Source: Echria macrotheca (Eukaryota > Ascomycota > Sordariomycetes > Sordariales > Schizotheciaceae). Taken from it: 64,000 nt of DNA. A program made the position numbers and the translations under genes. The stretch lies in assembly GCA_030411725.1 (NCBI GenBank), contig MU839832.1:434001-498000 (forward strand), written 5' to 3'. The notes below the pieces were generated by a model. The model was not told the DNA's origin and searched no databases. It saw only the letters and a list, made by a program, of their open reading frames with translations. Position 1 is the stretch's first letter. Each line of letters starts with the position of its first letter. Positions 11,900 to 22,963 of this stretch are shown here, piece by piece.

Positions 11900-12507
11900 A
11901 ACTGAGTAGTCTAGAATGCTGGGTGGCTCAGGTGTTGACCCCGAGTACGTAGGTACCTTAGCTAACAAACCGAGACTGAAAGCAAGCGAATACCCAAACA
12001 AGCAAGAGCAAGCAACTCCCAGTCTGAGTGGGTAAGGTATATCATTCAAATTCCCAAGTCCTCCTTCCAGCGAAGTAGCTCCCATCTTAAAAGAACAAGA
12101 TCTGTCTCCCACCAGGCGATCAGGGCGGACGCTTCGCTTGCCATCCTTCTCTTTTTACTCCCCCTTTCCTTTCCCTCCTTTTTTCTTTTTCCTCACACAA
12201 CTCCCCACCACAGTGCACGCCGGTCGACGTCCCGGACCGACCTGACGACTGACGAGGTACATGGGTATCCGAGACATCGAAGCGTGTTTGGCCATATTGG
12301 AACTTCACTCATCTGCGTTTGTTTGTAGAGTATCCTCATAAAATAAACGGAGCATACCCATTCAATCCATATTTGCACCATCCTTTTTACAATCTACTAT
12401 TTACTACAAAAATGGGGTATCCTTCTTTCTGTCCCGATCCAACATTACGGCTCATCATGTATACAAGAGCCAGCCACCACGCCACTCACGAATGCTATTG
12501 TACCTAA

Positions 12508-15500
12508 TCAAACACCAACAGCCTCCATAACTCGCCGATTCTCCTCCTTATTCTTCGTAACTTCCCTCTGATGCGGTGCAAATGGATTCTCCCGCTCTTC
12601 CACCGGCGTATCCGCCCCATCAGAAAACTCGCCCAAACCCGGAACCAGCTCCGACCTCGCGCCGTCCCCTTCAAAAACAACCTTCTTCCCCTTCTCATTC
12701 CCATTACCCTTCTCCTCTTCTTCCTTGACCGCCTCGGGACTCGACTTCCCCTCATCCTCATCCTCTCGCCCCTTGTCCCCCCCAATAACACTCTCGACGC
12801 CCTCACCCCTCCTCAAAGCACCCAAAGCCTTCTCCGCCGTCTCAACACTCTCAAACGCAGCACCAAGCCCTCTTCGGCTTCTCTTACGCGCACCAAACCT
12901 TCCCTTCAACCCGCCCTTCTTCTTCTCTTCTGCCTCCAGCGCGTCCCACAGCGCCCTCATCACCTCCCATCCCCTCTCCACCTGCTCCGCCCTAGCCTTG
13001 CGCTCCTCCTCGCTGATACACTCGACCTCCCTCTCGCCCTGCACGATCCGCGCGCGCCGGATGTACTTGATAGGCTGCCGACCGCGCTCCGCCTGCTTGA
13101 CGATGCCCTTGAGCGTGTATCCTACCGGCCCGATCAGCGCGGCGATATCTTTAAGCACGAAACCCGTCACGCCCATGCCGATGCCCACAACAAAACCGCG
13201 GACGCCGCCGTCGCGGGCGCCGCGCACCGGTAGCCTGACCAGGCCCGTGAATCCGTCGTAGATGCCATAGACGAATTCGTGGCGTGCAGCGCGTAGACCG
13301 GACTTGATCCCCGTGACGCGCGTCGGACGGCGCACCGTGTCGTCTCCGTATAGCCGCGGGGCGTTGTGGAATCCCTGAACTAGAGCTACCGACAGGTCCA
13401 CGGGCGCCTTTGCAAGCGCCGAAGCCGACTTATACGCCCCTCGGCCGACCTGGTGAACGAACTCCTCGGCTGGATTTTCGGGCTCGGCGGTAGACGCCGT
13501 CATCTGTGTGTCACGGCGTCTGATGGCGTTGCTAGTCGTCGTCTGTATATCCTCGGGAGAGATTTCGTCGTCGGACTCCGGCGGATCAGCGTGATCCACG
13601 GCGTCTGTGGTTGGCGGCGGCGCAGATGACCCCCTTCTGCTCTGATCTCGTGATTGATTCTTCTCATTCTTCTTCTTCTCCTTCTCCTCCCGCCTCTTAG
13701 CCGCCTTCTCCCGTCTCTTCTGTTTCTTCTCCTTTCGTTGCTGTTTACTCTTGGCGATACGGTACGGCACACCGCCGACACCCCCAAACACATTCCCGGC
13801 CGTGCTCATCAGAGTGCCGGCGACACCGGTAATGGGCTCACCCGGCCCCTCAAAATCGTTCCACTCATTGTGCCTCAGCAGCCGCAGCTTCTTCCACGAC
13901 ACATAGCCTCGATCGACAATGTAATTGGCCGCCATGGCGCTGATCCGAAGATTCGTATTCTTCAGCTGCCAGACCGCCACCCTGTCTTCGAGAATAGAAC
14001 ACCTCATCGAATTCTTGCCGCTCAGCGCGAGATGCTTGTGGAACGCCCGGCACGCGTTCTCCGCACCGTCACCTTCGTGAGCAATTTCCTTGGAAAGCTT
14101 TTCCGCTGCTTCTCTGGCTTTCTCGGTGAGACAGTACTTGATCCCCTCGGCCAGGTTTTCCGCTGTCAGATTCTTGTACGGCACCGCTTCCGGCCCGGCG
14201 CCACTGGTACCAAGCATACTGCCCCAGAAATGCTGGTCGCCAAAGAACGGCACAACCATCGTGGGTTTACCGCACTTGAGCGCGATGGCCGTAGTACCAG
14301 CACCGCCATGGATCACGCAGGCCCGCACCTTGGGAAAGAGCCAGTCGTGCGGCGTGTTGTCGAGCAAAAAGATATTGTCCGGTACGTCGAGGCTATCGCC
14401 ACCCAATCCGCCCCAGCCCTTAGACACGAGCGCCCGAACGCCGGCGAGCTTGACAGCCTCAAAGATCATCTCGGTAAAGCGGTTGGCATCGTCCACGACA
14501 ATGGAGCCGAAGCCGATATAGATGGGCGTCTCGCCGGCATCCAGAAACTTGGTCAGCGGAGAAGGAGGCTTGAATGTCGAGGCGAGATCCAGGAAAACGA
14601 ACCCGGAGACATCAATTTCCTCTCCCCAGTCTTCTGGCTTTGGAACCAACGCGGGAGACCAGAGATAGGTAAATGGGACGTGTAGACGATACGTTGCTCC
14701 GGGTGCCCAGAGGGTAGACACAGGATCCAGACCCAACGTATTGACACGAAAGTCGTTGACCAGATCCCCCAGTCCTTGCCAAACCATCATCTCGACCAGC
14801 GGATACGATATCCAGTTGGTGTATCCCGGATCAACATTCGATTTCTTGATGCTTGCCAGCGGATGGGGGAACGCTTGCGTCGGCGTGTACGGAAAAGTAA
14901 ACATGAGATGTAACGGTATTCCGAGTGCCTCAGCACAATGGATATGCGCGAAGCTGGGCGGATTCGCGATGATCGCATCGGCGACAAAAGGATCTTTCTC
15001 CCCCATCATCTTGACGTTTCGAATATCCTTCTCGTCGTCGGTTGCGTTGATACACGCCCTCCAAAACCCCTCAAACATCTCTGCCATGGCCGCGCGACGC
15101 CGTCCGATATCGCCAGCTTTGACGCTCTCCAACGTCGGAATCATGCCGGGATTCTTGACCATGAAAGCCATCAGCTCGGACGGATCACCACCAACCGAGA
15201 AGAACTCCAGACCCGAGTCTTTCTCGACAAACTCGCGGAAGGCCGGGTGCGTCGCTATCCGGACCCGGTGGCCATATTGCTCTTTCAGAACCTTGCCAAC
15301 CTTGAGAAACGGCTGGGCGTCACCGCGCGACCCAATGACCATGATGACGATATTCAGCTTCGGGCAGGATATCGTGTCGGGGCCGGCCACGGTCGACGCT
15401 GACGACACCCGCGACGTACGATAATTCCGGGGACCCTCACCGTCAGCTTCCATCTTCTTGACGGGCACCACTTTCCGGGCAGCCGTGCCGAGGGCTTTGG

Positions 15501-16164
15501 CCAGGTATCCCGTGTTGCTCGTGTCCTTGAGCGATATGTTAAGACGGCCATCGCGCTTGGAGACTTTTCCGCGCGTATGGTAGTGCGAATTGCCTATCCG
15601 GAAGCGGCCATACCGGTCATCGCTATGGCGATGCTTTCGCCCTGCTTCATTGTCCCTCTCCTCGTCCGACGAGTCGCTGCTCGAGGTATAATCCGTCGCA
15701 TTGTGAAGCGCCTCGTTGAGATCTGACACGCCCGTGCCTGTCCTGCGCACCGGGTGCGGCAGTGTGAAGGCTCGCTGTCGACCCACCCGGGCTTTTGCTT
15801 CCTTGGTATTGGCAGTCGACTGATGGCCAGCCATGGTGACACCGGGTCGCGACTGACTGGAAGGCGACTTCATGGGCTCGCTGTTCGATTTTCGAGGTTG
15901 TGTTCCGGGGCTCGGGATATTGCCGTTGGATGGGCCAGACCGAGGTGCGGGCGGGGGTAGGGAGCTGGTCGAGTCGGGGGATGCCGGAGATTTGGTCGAG
16001 GGTGGGACGTACGACGGATAGACGACATGGCCGTTGTCGTCGCGGACCACTGTTACCTCGTGGCCGTGGTGGGATGTGGTCTGGAGGTGGAGTGGTACAT
16101 CGTTCGCTGTGTCAGTCGAGCCCGAGGTGGGCGCTCGGGAGACCAGCGGCTCCTGGTTTGACAT
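12508..16164 (-). CDS. Sterol-glucosyltransferase-like GT1/GT28 protein with VPS13/ATG2-like C-terminus
   Basis: Intronless gene for 1,218 aa. Residues 1-260 are disordered (Ser/Pro/Thr). Residues about 266-430 form a GT28-type N-terminal lobe (NIVIMVIGSRGDAQPFLKVG). The C-terminal lobe carries the UDP-sugar binding motif VIHGGAGTTAIALKCGKPT near 618-636 followed by PFFGDQHFWG, as in UDP-glucose:sterol glucosyltransferases, so the likely reaction is glucosyl transfer to a sterol or lipid. Unlike Atg26/Ugt51 there is no N-terminal GRAM-PH-GRAM module. A Lys/Glu/Arg-rich stretch (about 804-845) leads to a Gly-rich amphipathic segment (GFTGLVRLPVRGARDGGVRG, about 969-1030) that resembles the C-terminal regions of VPS13/ATG2 lipid-transfer proteins. 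The tail is charged. Catalytic assignment is firm; substrate and the meaning of the tail are inferred. Confidence 0.9.
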   Translation of the reverse strand: MSNQEPLVSRAPTSGSTDTANDVPLHLQTTSHHGHEVTVVRDDNGHVVYPSYVPPSTKSPASPDSTSSLPPPAPRSGPSNGNIPSPGTQPRKSNSEPMKSPSSQSRPGVTMAGHQSTANTKEAKARVGRQRAFTLPHPVRRTGTGVSDLNEALHNATDYTSSSDSSDEERDNEAGRKHRHSDDRYGRFRIGNSHYHTRGKVSKRDGRLNISLKDTSNTGYLAKALGTAARKVVPVKKMEADGEGPRNYRTSRVSSASTVAGPDTISCPKLNIVIMVIGSRGDAQPFLKVGKVLKEQYGHRVRIATHPAFREFVEKDSGLEFFSVGGDPSELMAFMVKNPGMIPTLESVKAGDIGRRRAAMAEMFEGFWRACINATDDEKDIRNVKMMGEKDPFVADAIIANPPSFAHIHCAEALGIPLHLMFTFPYTPTQAFPHPLASIKKSNVDPGYTNWISYPLVEMMVWQGLGDLVNDFRVNTLGLDPVSTLWAPGATYRLHVPFTYLWSPALVPKPEDWGEEIDVSGFVFLDLASTFKPPSPLTKFLDAGETPIYIGFGSIVVDDANRFTEMIFEAVKLAGVRALVSKGWGGLGGDSLDVPDNIFLLDNTPHDWLFPKVRACVIHGGAGTTAIALKCGKPTMVVPFFGDQHFWGSMLGTSGAGPEAVPYKNLTAENLAEGIKYCLTEKAREAAEKLSKEIAHEGDGAENACRAFHKHLALSGKNSMRCSILEDRVAVWQLKNTNLRISAMAANYIVDRGYVSWKKLRLLRHNEWNDFEGPGEPITGVAGTLMSTAGNVFGGVGGVPYRIAKSKQQRKEKKQKRREKAAKRREEKEKKKNEKNQSRDQSRRGSSAPPPTTDAVDHADPPESDDEISPEDIQTTTSNAIRRRDTQMTASTAEPENPAEEFVHQVGRGAYKSASALAKAPVDLSVALVQGFHNAPRLYGDDTVRRPTRVTGIKSGLRAARHEFVYGIYDGFTGLVRLPVRGARDGGVRGFVVGIGMGVTGFVLKDIAALIGPVGYTLKGIVKQAERGRQPIKYIRRARIVQGEREVECISEEERKARAEQVERGWEVMRALWDALEAEEKKKGGLKGRFGARKRSRRGLGAAFESVETAEKALGALRRGEGVESVIGGDKGREDEDEGKSSPEAVKEEEEKGNGNEKGKKVVFEGDGARSELVPGLGEFSDGADTPVEERENPFAPHQREVTKNKEENRRVMEAVGV

Positions 16165-17176
16165 TTTGACGGCCTGTCTAGTTTGCGGGGAGAGGAACGA
16201 TTGTAGACTCCGAGGACTCTGTCCAGGTAGCTGACAAGCTTAGTTTGCGTCGCGCATGCAGGCGGAGGTTAGCAGGAGAGAGATGACGAAGTGTGCGTCG
16301 CGGCCAAAGCAGTCGGACACCGTATTCCCCGGGCGACACAGATACCGCAGAAAAACGATTTCACGCTGACTTCATCCACCTGGAAAGAAAGGAAAACAGG
16401 AGGTGGCCGTGTTATCTATCGCGTGGTGGTAGCCAGCTGTGGCTCAGGCAAGCTTGCGGGTCTCCGTCGAGCCAAGCTCGATCCGGTCTCGGCAGCAATG
16501 CCGTCTCTCGAAAGTATTTTTACCGGACACAATCACATACCGGTACCTTGCGGGAAGGCGTTGGCCAGAACACGCCGTCATTCGCGCCTGCTGCCGTGGA
16601 CCTGTTTGGTCGATGTGATGCTGACAGGGGTAGCTCCATTGCACAGCGCTGCCATGACGTCATGCCAATGGCCACGACCATGCCAAGAATCTGCGCGTCA
16701 CTGTGGTCACCAACGATGACAGCCTCTCAGGGATCGATCCCAGAGCTCAAACAAAGATGAGAGGGCGCAGTGCATAACTGCCGTACCAACCTAGTCTTCC
16801 CTGGCCGAGGTAAGGTGGTATTAGGGAGAGAAAAGGAGCTGTTCTTCCGGATGGTCAATGCTTTTATTGCCCCTTTTCTCTGTCAGTTCAATTCCCTGAT
16901 AACTGGTGGCATCACTTCCATCAGGGGCGAGGAGTCCGGAGAGTAACGTTAGACCTCGGTTCACTTCTGTATCTACTCGTTACGGCATCTCCTAGCTTCC
17001 TCGGAATTATCACCATTCCTAGTCCGACGTACATTCAACAAGTTCAAGTCTTGAAACTACCTTATCCATGTGATGCTGCATCATAACCTCGTTGGCAGTC
17101 ATGATACCGTAAACGCCCACTTTCACACTTCACCTAGAAACCCTCAAAACCTGTGGTACCTTCCGATTCAAACCCA
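16165..17176. other. Intergenic region upstream of the glucosyltransferase-like gene
   Basis: Contains the minus-strand promoter of the glucosyltransferase-like gene at its left and the 3' flank of the next minus-strand gene at its right. Open frames here are short and unlike protein. I saw no tRNA with paired arms or other RNA gene. Confidence 0.5.
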
Positions 17177-19185
17177 CTAGGCCCGCTCCGCCTCCTCCGC
17201 GATTTTAAATCCCTCCGCCTCGCCAAGCCGGGAAAGCCGGTCTGCCAGGACATCCAGATCGGCCTTCAACGGTCCGAGCGCGCCCTCCTCGCCCCCGGCA
17301 AGGTCGGCCCCGCTACCCAAGGTCTCTCTCAGCCGGTATACCGCTCCGGAAAGCGGCTGGAACCATCGCTCCCGGACCGTGGCATCGGCGTTCGCCGGGA
17401 GCACATTCGTCCACCGGTCCGCCGACAACCACAGCAAAAGACCAAAGTTGGCAGACTGCAAGAGAAATACCGCATTCTGAGCCATATACTCCAGCAAATC
17501 TGACACGTCGAGCTCGGCCAGCGTGTCAAGGCTCGGAAACAGGACGTATTGCAGCGTCTCAAAGGCCTGCGTTGTGGCGAATACCGTGGACGACGGCTTG
17601 GAGTCCTTTGTTGAGGCCGCGAGCATCTCCTCCCGCAGCCATGTCACGGCACAGGCCTTAAGCGAGGCAAATGTGCAGTTTTCGAGCAGGTCGTAGATGA
17701 TCCGCAGCCGGTCTTCTTCCGAAGGGTCGGCATGGAGAATACTGCTGGCCAGCATGCTAGCCGCATTGCGCACGTGAAGTTGGGGGTGGTATAAGGCGAT
17801 CAGAGTGACGAGGTGGATGTAGCGCATGAAATCCGAGGTAGGGTCGTCGGCCGAAGTAATCAAGTTTGGTTGGGGTTCGCTGCCGGCACTGGAAATGTGT
17901 CCGTTGGCTTGCAGCCACAGACCAATGGCCACAAGAGCCTCCGTCACCGCTGGCGAATTTTGAATCTGACCCTCGGCATCGTCCTGAAGAAACTTCTCCA
18001 AGAGGTTATAGTGATCTGGCAGAATATTTATATCTGGCGTTGGTTGGTCGGCGTCGAAGAGCGTGGCCGAGAAGACCCAGTAGGCAATCAGCAAAACGCA
18101 ACCGCCAGCCGAAAGGGGTATGTCTTCTAGACTCGTCGCCGAATCCACAGCCGATAGCGGGTTGTTCGTAATCGGCCCCTTCATGATCTGCTCGAGGAAA
18201 TCTCTGGAACATGAATCCAACCCGAGATCCCGAATCAGCGCCTACCACCGTCAGCAAACACCCAAAGCAACACCGAAAAGTGTATTATGCATACCGCTAA
18301 ATTCCCGACTACCGCATCCCTCTCCAGGAGCTGCTGCTCTTCCTTAAACGCCCCCATGAGCGTCTTCCTCCCCGGGACCAGCTTCGTCGGCTCATAAAAC
18401 TCCAGCAGCCTCGCCGCCCAGCCCATCTCGTTTTCCGTCGTGTAAGCCTCCAAGACGCACGTCACAAAGCTCAGCAGCATGCGCTCCTGCAGCGCCGCCT
18501 CGTCGGGGTTCTCGTCCGCTTTGCTGACCTCGGCCTCGGGGTCCGGCGCATTCTTGCTCTCGTCGCCGTCCCGCTCCGGGTCCGCCACGTTGACGCTAGA
18601 CTTGCGGCTGGGCAGCGCCGGGCGCCGCCGCCCCGAAAGGCTATGGACAAGATTGATGACGGCGGCAGTCATCTCGCGCGTGGGGCGGTACGTCGCGTAC
18701 ACCGTCTCGAGCGTCTGGGCGACGAAGCGCGAGGGGAATTTCGTCTTGAGGCGTTTGTGGAGGATGGCGAGCATGCCGAGCAGCGTGACGAATTTCTTTT
18801 CTTTCGGCACTGACGGCTGGGGTATCCGCGAGGGCGGTCGGTCCGGCTGTGTTTCGTCGTCATCATCATCGCCGCGGTCGACGTTGAGCAGCTCGAGGGT
18901 CTCGAGCACTTTGAGAATGACCTCGCGCGGGTTGCCGAGGCGGGCAATGGTCTCGAGGCAGGCTTCGGAGCCGGGCAGGTTGACGAGGTTGAAGACGAGG
19001 TCCCATCCGATCTCCTGGGTGAGCTCGGCATCCTGGAGGATCTCGTTGAGCGTCGGCAGCACGTCGACGATGAGGTTTGCTTCGACGATAGTCAGGTACG
19101 TGAACCGGTCGGTCGCTGGCGGCCGCGCATCTCGGATCGCTGCAATCGCCGAGGCTGCGTCGAAATTCTGCAGGTCGGTGTCCAT
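17177..19185 (-). CDS. YAP1-binding protein / ALF4 / glomulin-family protein (DUF1760-like)
   Basis: Predicted 651-aa protein from exons 19185-18295 and 18241-17177, joined by a 53-nt GTATGC...TAG intron in phase 0. The ATG at 19185 has a strong context (gccATGG); an upstream in-frame TTG is not a plausible start. The protein is almost wholly alpha-helical, with HEAT-like helical pairs, an acidic patch near residue 120 (DDDDDE) and a polar loop near 210-245. Overall layout and segments such as VEANLIVDVLPTLNEILQDA and CLETIARLGNPREVILKVLE fit the fungal YAP1-binding/glomulin family. Yeast members (Ybp1/Ybp2) support the Yap1 oxidative-stress response and kinetochores. The family call rests on pattern similarity, not on a search. 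No catalytic residues are expected. Confidence 0.65.
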
Positions 19186-19791
19186 GGCGAGGTGCTCGGA
19201 GATGTGTGTTATTCTGCTCAGGAGCGGCAAGTTGGAGGAAAGAGAAGTGGTGATGGCGGGGCTGTCCTGCCTGACATCAAGGTGCAGCTCAGCCTGCTAC
19301 CCCGCACTCTGTCAACCACAGCAGCAACTTTGTCTCTCTGTTCGAGCAGTGTCCAGATGAGGGTGCTGCCAAGGAAAACCGGGCGATAGGTGTAAAAGAC
19401 CGAAGAAGCTCAATTAAGTTCCAGAATAGAGGAAAACAAACAGCTCTCCCGTCTCTAGGAAGAAAGACCGTGGAGCCCACCGTTACCGTTCCGAGCTATC
19501 CGCTTTGTTTACTCCCAGGCCCATATGTCCAGTAGAACTAATTCAAAGGGTTGGGTTCTAGAACAATTGTCAGATGGCTACGTCATGGCAACCAGACAAT
19601 TGGGATGCCGGGCTTCATGCAACTATTGACATTTGCATACCAGACTGGGTCTTACCCCTGACGAACTCAACACCTAGATTTTGACCCCCAAATACATATA
19701 TATGATACATTTCAAACCGCTCAGTAGCCGACCCAAACGCCAATCCCAGCCCCGAACGCCATGTAATTTCCAAAATTCACAGACCCAAAAC
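19186..19791. other. Intergenic region between two minus-strand genes
   Basis: About 600 bp holding the promoter of the glomulin-family gene and the 3' flank of the SET-domain gene. No gene or notable repeat seen. Confidence 0.5.
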
Positions 19792-21192
19792 TCAGTCGTC
19801 CTCCTCTTCCTCCTCCTCATCCGGATCCCGCGCCCACCCGCTCCTCTTCTTGACCCGGTGCATCCAGCTCCAGTGGCCCCACGGATCCTCAACCAGCTTC
19901 TCCATGTCCGTCACCTCGCTCGACGTCGCCCCGACCATGGGAATCCCCCACTCGATGGCCAGCATGGCATACTTGATGGCCGTCCACGGGTCGCCCACGG
20001 CGTTATACTCGTAGGCGGCAAACGAGTAGGCGTTGTACATGCTGCCCCACAGCCGCTCCTGCTCGTACAGGCTGATGAGCAGCTCGGCCATCTGGGGCGT
20101 CGCCACGCTCCCGGCCTTCCAGTTGCGCATCTTGGGTCTCAGATCCTTGATCCTGCGGATCCGCATGTCCGACACGTCGGCGCGCGCTTTTTCCTGCGTG
20201 CATGCCGAGCAGGCGCATTGGAAGCCCCAGTTGTGGTTGAGCTTGCGCAGGCGCTCGTTGCGCGTCATTACCGTGTTGATGTACGACAGGGTAAGCTCCT
20301 CGCCGGGCTGGATGTCGCGCGTCGCGTGGATGTACTGCGTCAGGGAGCGGTGCTCAAAGTAGTAGTCGGCGTTGGGGCGGCAGTCGTGGTTGAAGCGCGC
20401 GATCTCGGGAAACACAACGAAGAAGCCGTAGTTTTGCTCCTCGTCGTCCGCGTCGGGATCGATGTCGAAGGCGTTGGTTTCGGCAATCTTCTCGACCGTG
20501 TCGACCAGCGTGCTGAAGGTCTGCCCGTGTGTCGAGAGGTTCATGAATGCCTTTCGGTGAGGGTCGGGAAGGTAGTTGACAGCGTGCAGCTGCAGCTCCT
20601 TGTACTCCTCCTTCTTCAGCTCGTGGAAGACGCGGTAGTCGATCATGAGCGAGGCCGTGTTCGCCATGATGAGCTCGCCGCGGCGGATGAACTGGTTCGC
20701 CACCAAGCCCATCCCCTTGCCGGGGAACTCGTGGACATCGTAGACGGCTGGTATCGTACGTACCAGGTCTTGGTTTACACCCGACACGAAACCGGGGTCT
20801 GTAAAGGCCGAATATGTCGTGAGGTAATCGGCTCTCCGGCGCGTCATGACGAATGACGTGCCTCTGCCATCCGCGAACTCTGTATCGGTAAAGACGCAAA
20901 AGTCCTGCCCCGTCTTGGAGCCGACGAAGCATGGTGATGAGTGGGTCCACGAGTGCTTGTGAGCATGTTCGCAGGACGTCCCATTCGGACACCTCCAGCC
21001 ATCTTCCTTCTCGGCGAATATCTCCTTTTGCGCGCCCGGGAGGTATTCGGTGTCGGGTTGGCACGTCGAGTCGGGGAGCGCCCCTGACCCACACACGCCG
21101 CCAAGGTCGGCATGGTGATGGTGGTGTTGGTGGTCGCTGCTGTGCGCCAGCACAGCGGCAGCGTAGACGGACACAAACTGGGAGAGCTTCAT
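19792..21192 (-). CDS. SET-domain protein with N-terminal signal peptide
   Basis: Intronless, 466 aa. The ATG at 21192 opens a hydrophobic leader (MKLSQFVSVYAAAVLAHS) typical of a secretion signal, followed by a His-rich run (DHQHHHHHAD) and a Cys-containing segment (residues about 33-100). The SET domain spans about 147-305: the SAM-binding GKGMG at 158-162, the catalytic core NHDCRPN at 268-274 and GEELTLSY at 297-304. A Cys-rich post-SET motif (CACSAC, 326-331) follows. The C-terminus ends in an acidic run (DEEEEEEDD). Key residues of SET lysine methyltransferases are present, so activity is likely, but a secretory-pathway location would be unusual for an enzyme whose known substrates are nuclear or cytosolic. 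Substrate unknown. The next gene, 2 kb away and divergent, also encodes a signal peptide. Confidence 0.9.
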   Translation of the reverse strand: MKLSQFVSVYAAAVLAHSSDHQHHHHHADLGGVCGSGALPDSTCQPDTEYLPGAQKEIFAEKEDGWRCPNGTSCEHAHKHSWTHSSPCFVGSKTGQDFCVFTDTEFADGRGTSFVMTRRRADYLTTYSAFTDPGFVSGVNQDLVRTIPAVYDVHEFPGKGMGLVANQFIRRGELIMANTASLMIDYRVFHELKKEEYKELQLHAVNYLPDPHRKAFMNLSTHGQTFSTLVDTVEKIAETNAFDIDPDADDEEQNYGFFVVFPEIARFNHDCRPNADYYFEHRSLTQYIHATRDIQPGEELTLSYINTVMTRNERLRKLNHNWGFQCACSACTQEKARADVSDMRIRRIKDLRPKMRNWKAGSVATPQMAELLISLYEQERLWGSMYNAYSFAAYEYNAVGDPWTAIKYAMLAIEWGIPMVGATSSEVTDMEKLVEDPWGHWSWMHRVKKRSGWARDPDEEEEEEDD

Positions 21193-22963
21193 CGTGTTCC
21201 TAGACGATGTCACAACAATACCGGAAAGAAACTAGAGAAGACCAAGAAAACCCGGCGAGGGCTGGACAAAGCTTTAAACAGGCACACACACCAGAACCAC
21301 AACCCCGGCACCTGAGCCGCGGGCTGGGATCGCCAGCGGCACAAAAAAAGATCAGACAGCTGCAGGCTGCAGCGTTGGCCTGGCATGGATTGGATGAAAG
21401 GTGTGTCCCGGACCCTTTCCCGGACATGGAGCTGAAGCAGACGCCTACAAAAGGGTCAAACGCGGGGTGTGAGTTGTAATTCTCCAGAGCATTGGACCCG
21501 CCGTCTTGATCGTCACGCCCAAGAAGCGGTTGTGTTTCCCCCCCTGGAGGCGCGCATCGAGGCGCCATTAGCATTCACTTGGCATCATCAAGCCCTCTCG
21601 GGACCAAGACGGGCGGGTGCTTGGGTGATTTGAGAGCCAAAGCTGGGCGGTTGAATGGCTGGGCGGGGAAGCGTTGAGGACGCGTAAAGACCCCTGTTTG
21701 CGTGTCAGAGCTGTGTCGCAGGAGTGCCGTCAGGGGGGTGAGGCGACGACAGGAACAAGAAACATTTCTTCGAGAAGCCCCTGCGTTGTTTCATGCCAAG
21801 ACCCTCAATGCATCTGGCTCCTTATTTGCTGGACTGTCAGACTGGTCTGGACCGCTCGTTATTCGTGATTCAAGAAAAATGGTAAGAGCTTTTCTGCGAA
21901 TGAGCTGTCGGTTGTTCCTGCCTCTGGCTTACTGTGTGGCCTTACAGTGCGAGGAGGGTGTGATGGAAGTTGGACTGTGTTGAGTGCTGAATCACAGCAG
22001 TGCAAGGTCCGTAAAATCTGTGCTCGGGCAGTGTAATCCTCGGTTCGGGTTGACTTTCCATCATGAGAGACGACACCAAACAGCTTCCCAGTCTTGCTGG
22101 CTGGCACAGATCCATATACATATTCCCAATGGAATCTCTCGCGGACCAATTGAGCACCCGCACAACCACACGTGTCGTGGCAGGCCGTTGAATCATTATC
22201 CCGGGCAGCCTGCGAGGTCTCGAGTCCCATTCGAGATTGAGAAAGCTGCTTGTTGATAGGAGGAGAAAACGTTGTCAGTCCGGACCCAGGTTCACAGCTC
22301 CTTTTTCTCCGGACCCAATCTCGATCCCAACATCAACAAATGCTCCTATAATCATTACGCAGCCAACCGCAAGCCTTGGGAGAGAGCTCTTAACGCCGAT
22401 ACCATTCAAAAGCACCGGCGGGCCGACGTTCCACTGCTTGTGTAGGTGCAGCTTCTTTCCTGCCGGCGCTGAATCAGCAAAGTCGTTGCCAAGCTCTCTG
22501 CTGCTGCGTTGGAGTGACATTCCGCTAGAGTTGGCTGGTTGCATAACCTATAGAGCGGTGCAGCTGTAGTTCAGGTTTTGCTGACGCAGCTCTGCCCAAG
22601 CATTAGCTGTATAGCAGAAGTTGTGGAACTACACCTACCTACACGAATTATCGACTTGCATCTTCCGTCTCCGTCTCTTGGGCTTGGCATCCAGTATAGG
22701 TACTCAATATACTCCGGACGGCCTTGCCCAGCACCAACAACGCCATGCAGAGACCCGCAGCAAGCCAGCAGCGGCATCTTCTCGGCCCGGTTGATATCAT
22801 GACCTCTGGCTGAGTAAGTCTGTTGACGGTGCTTTGTTCATCCTCGACGCCGTCCCCCGCCCAGCCCTTGGGGCAATCTATCATGGGAAATGCTTGCGGA
22901 TGGATGGATGGATGGATGGCTGGCTGTCCGATGGCGGTGAACGCGCAGGAGATGAACGTGTGT

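Larger units (their letters stand above)
9937..12507. other. 2.6-kb region without a supported gene
   Basis: Neither strand gives a protein-like frame longer than about 140 codons, and none has recognisable motifs or sensible exon joins. The region includes the promoter of the minus-strand apple-like gene (left end), an alternating GC tract near 10249-10258, several 'taggtacct'-type palindromic motifs (for example 11425-11442) and two diverged copies of a roughly 33-bp sequence at 11718-11753 and 11869-11899. It may be relic sequence; no transposon termini or coding domains were found. Confidence 0.5.

Noticed and set aside
11000..12100. RIP-mutated transposon relic
   Set aside because: No strong AT bias, no open transposase or reverse-transcriptase fragments and no terminal repeats visible by eye; a computed RIP index would be needed to reopen this.
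13654..14685. 343-codon plus-strand frame opposite the glucosyltransferase-like gene
   Set aside because: Antisense shadow; the minus-strand frame has all the glycosyltransferase motifs.
16880..16900. tRNA-like GTTCAATTCCC sequence
   Set aside because: No matching A box, acceptor stem or anticodon arm could be paired around it.
19186..19230. Extension of the glomulin-family protein to an upstream TTG
   Set aside because: Nuclear fungal genes start at ATG, and the ATG at 19185 has a strong context.
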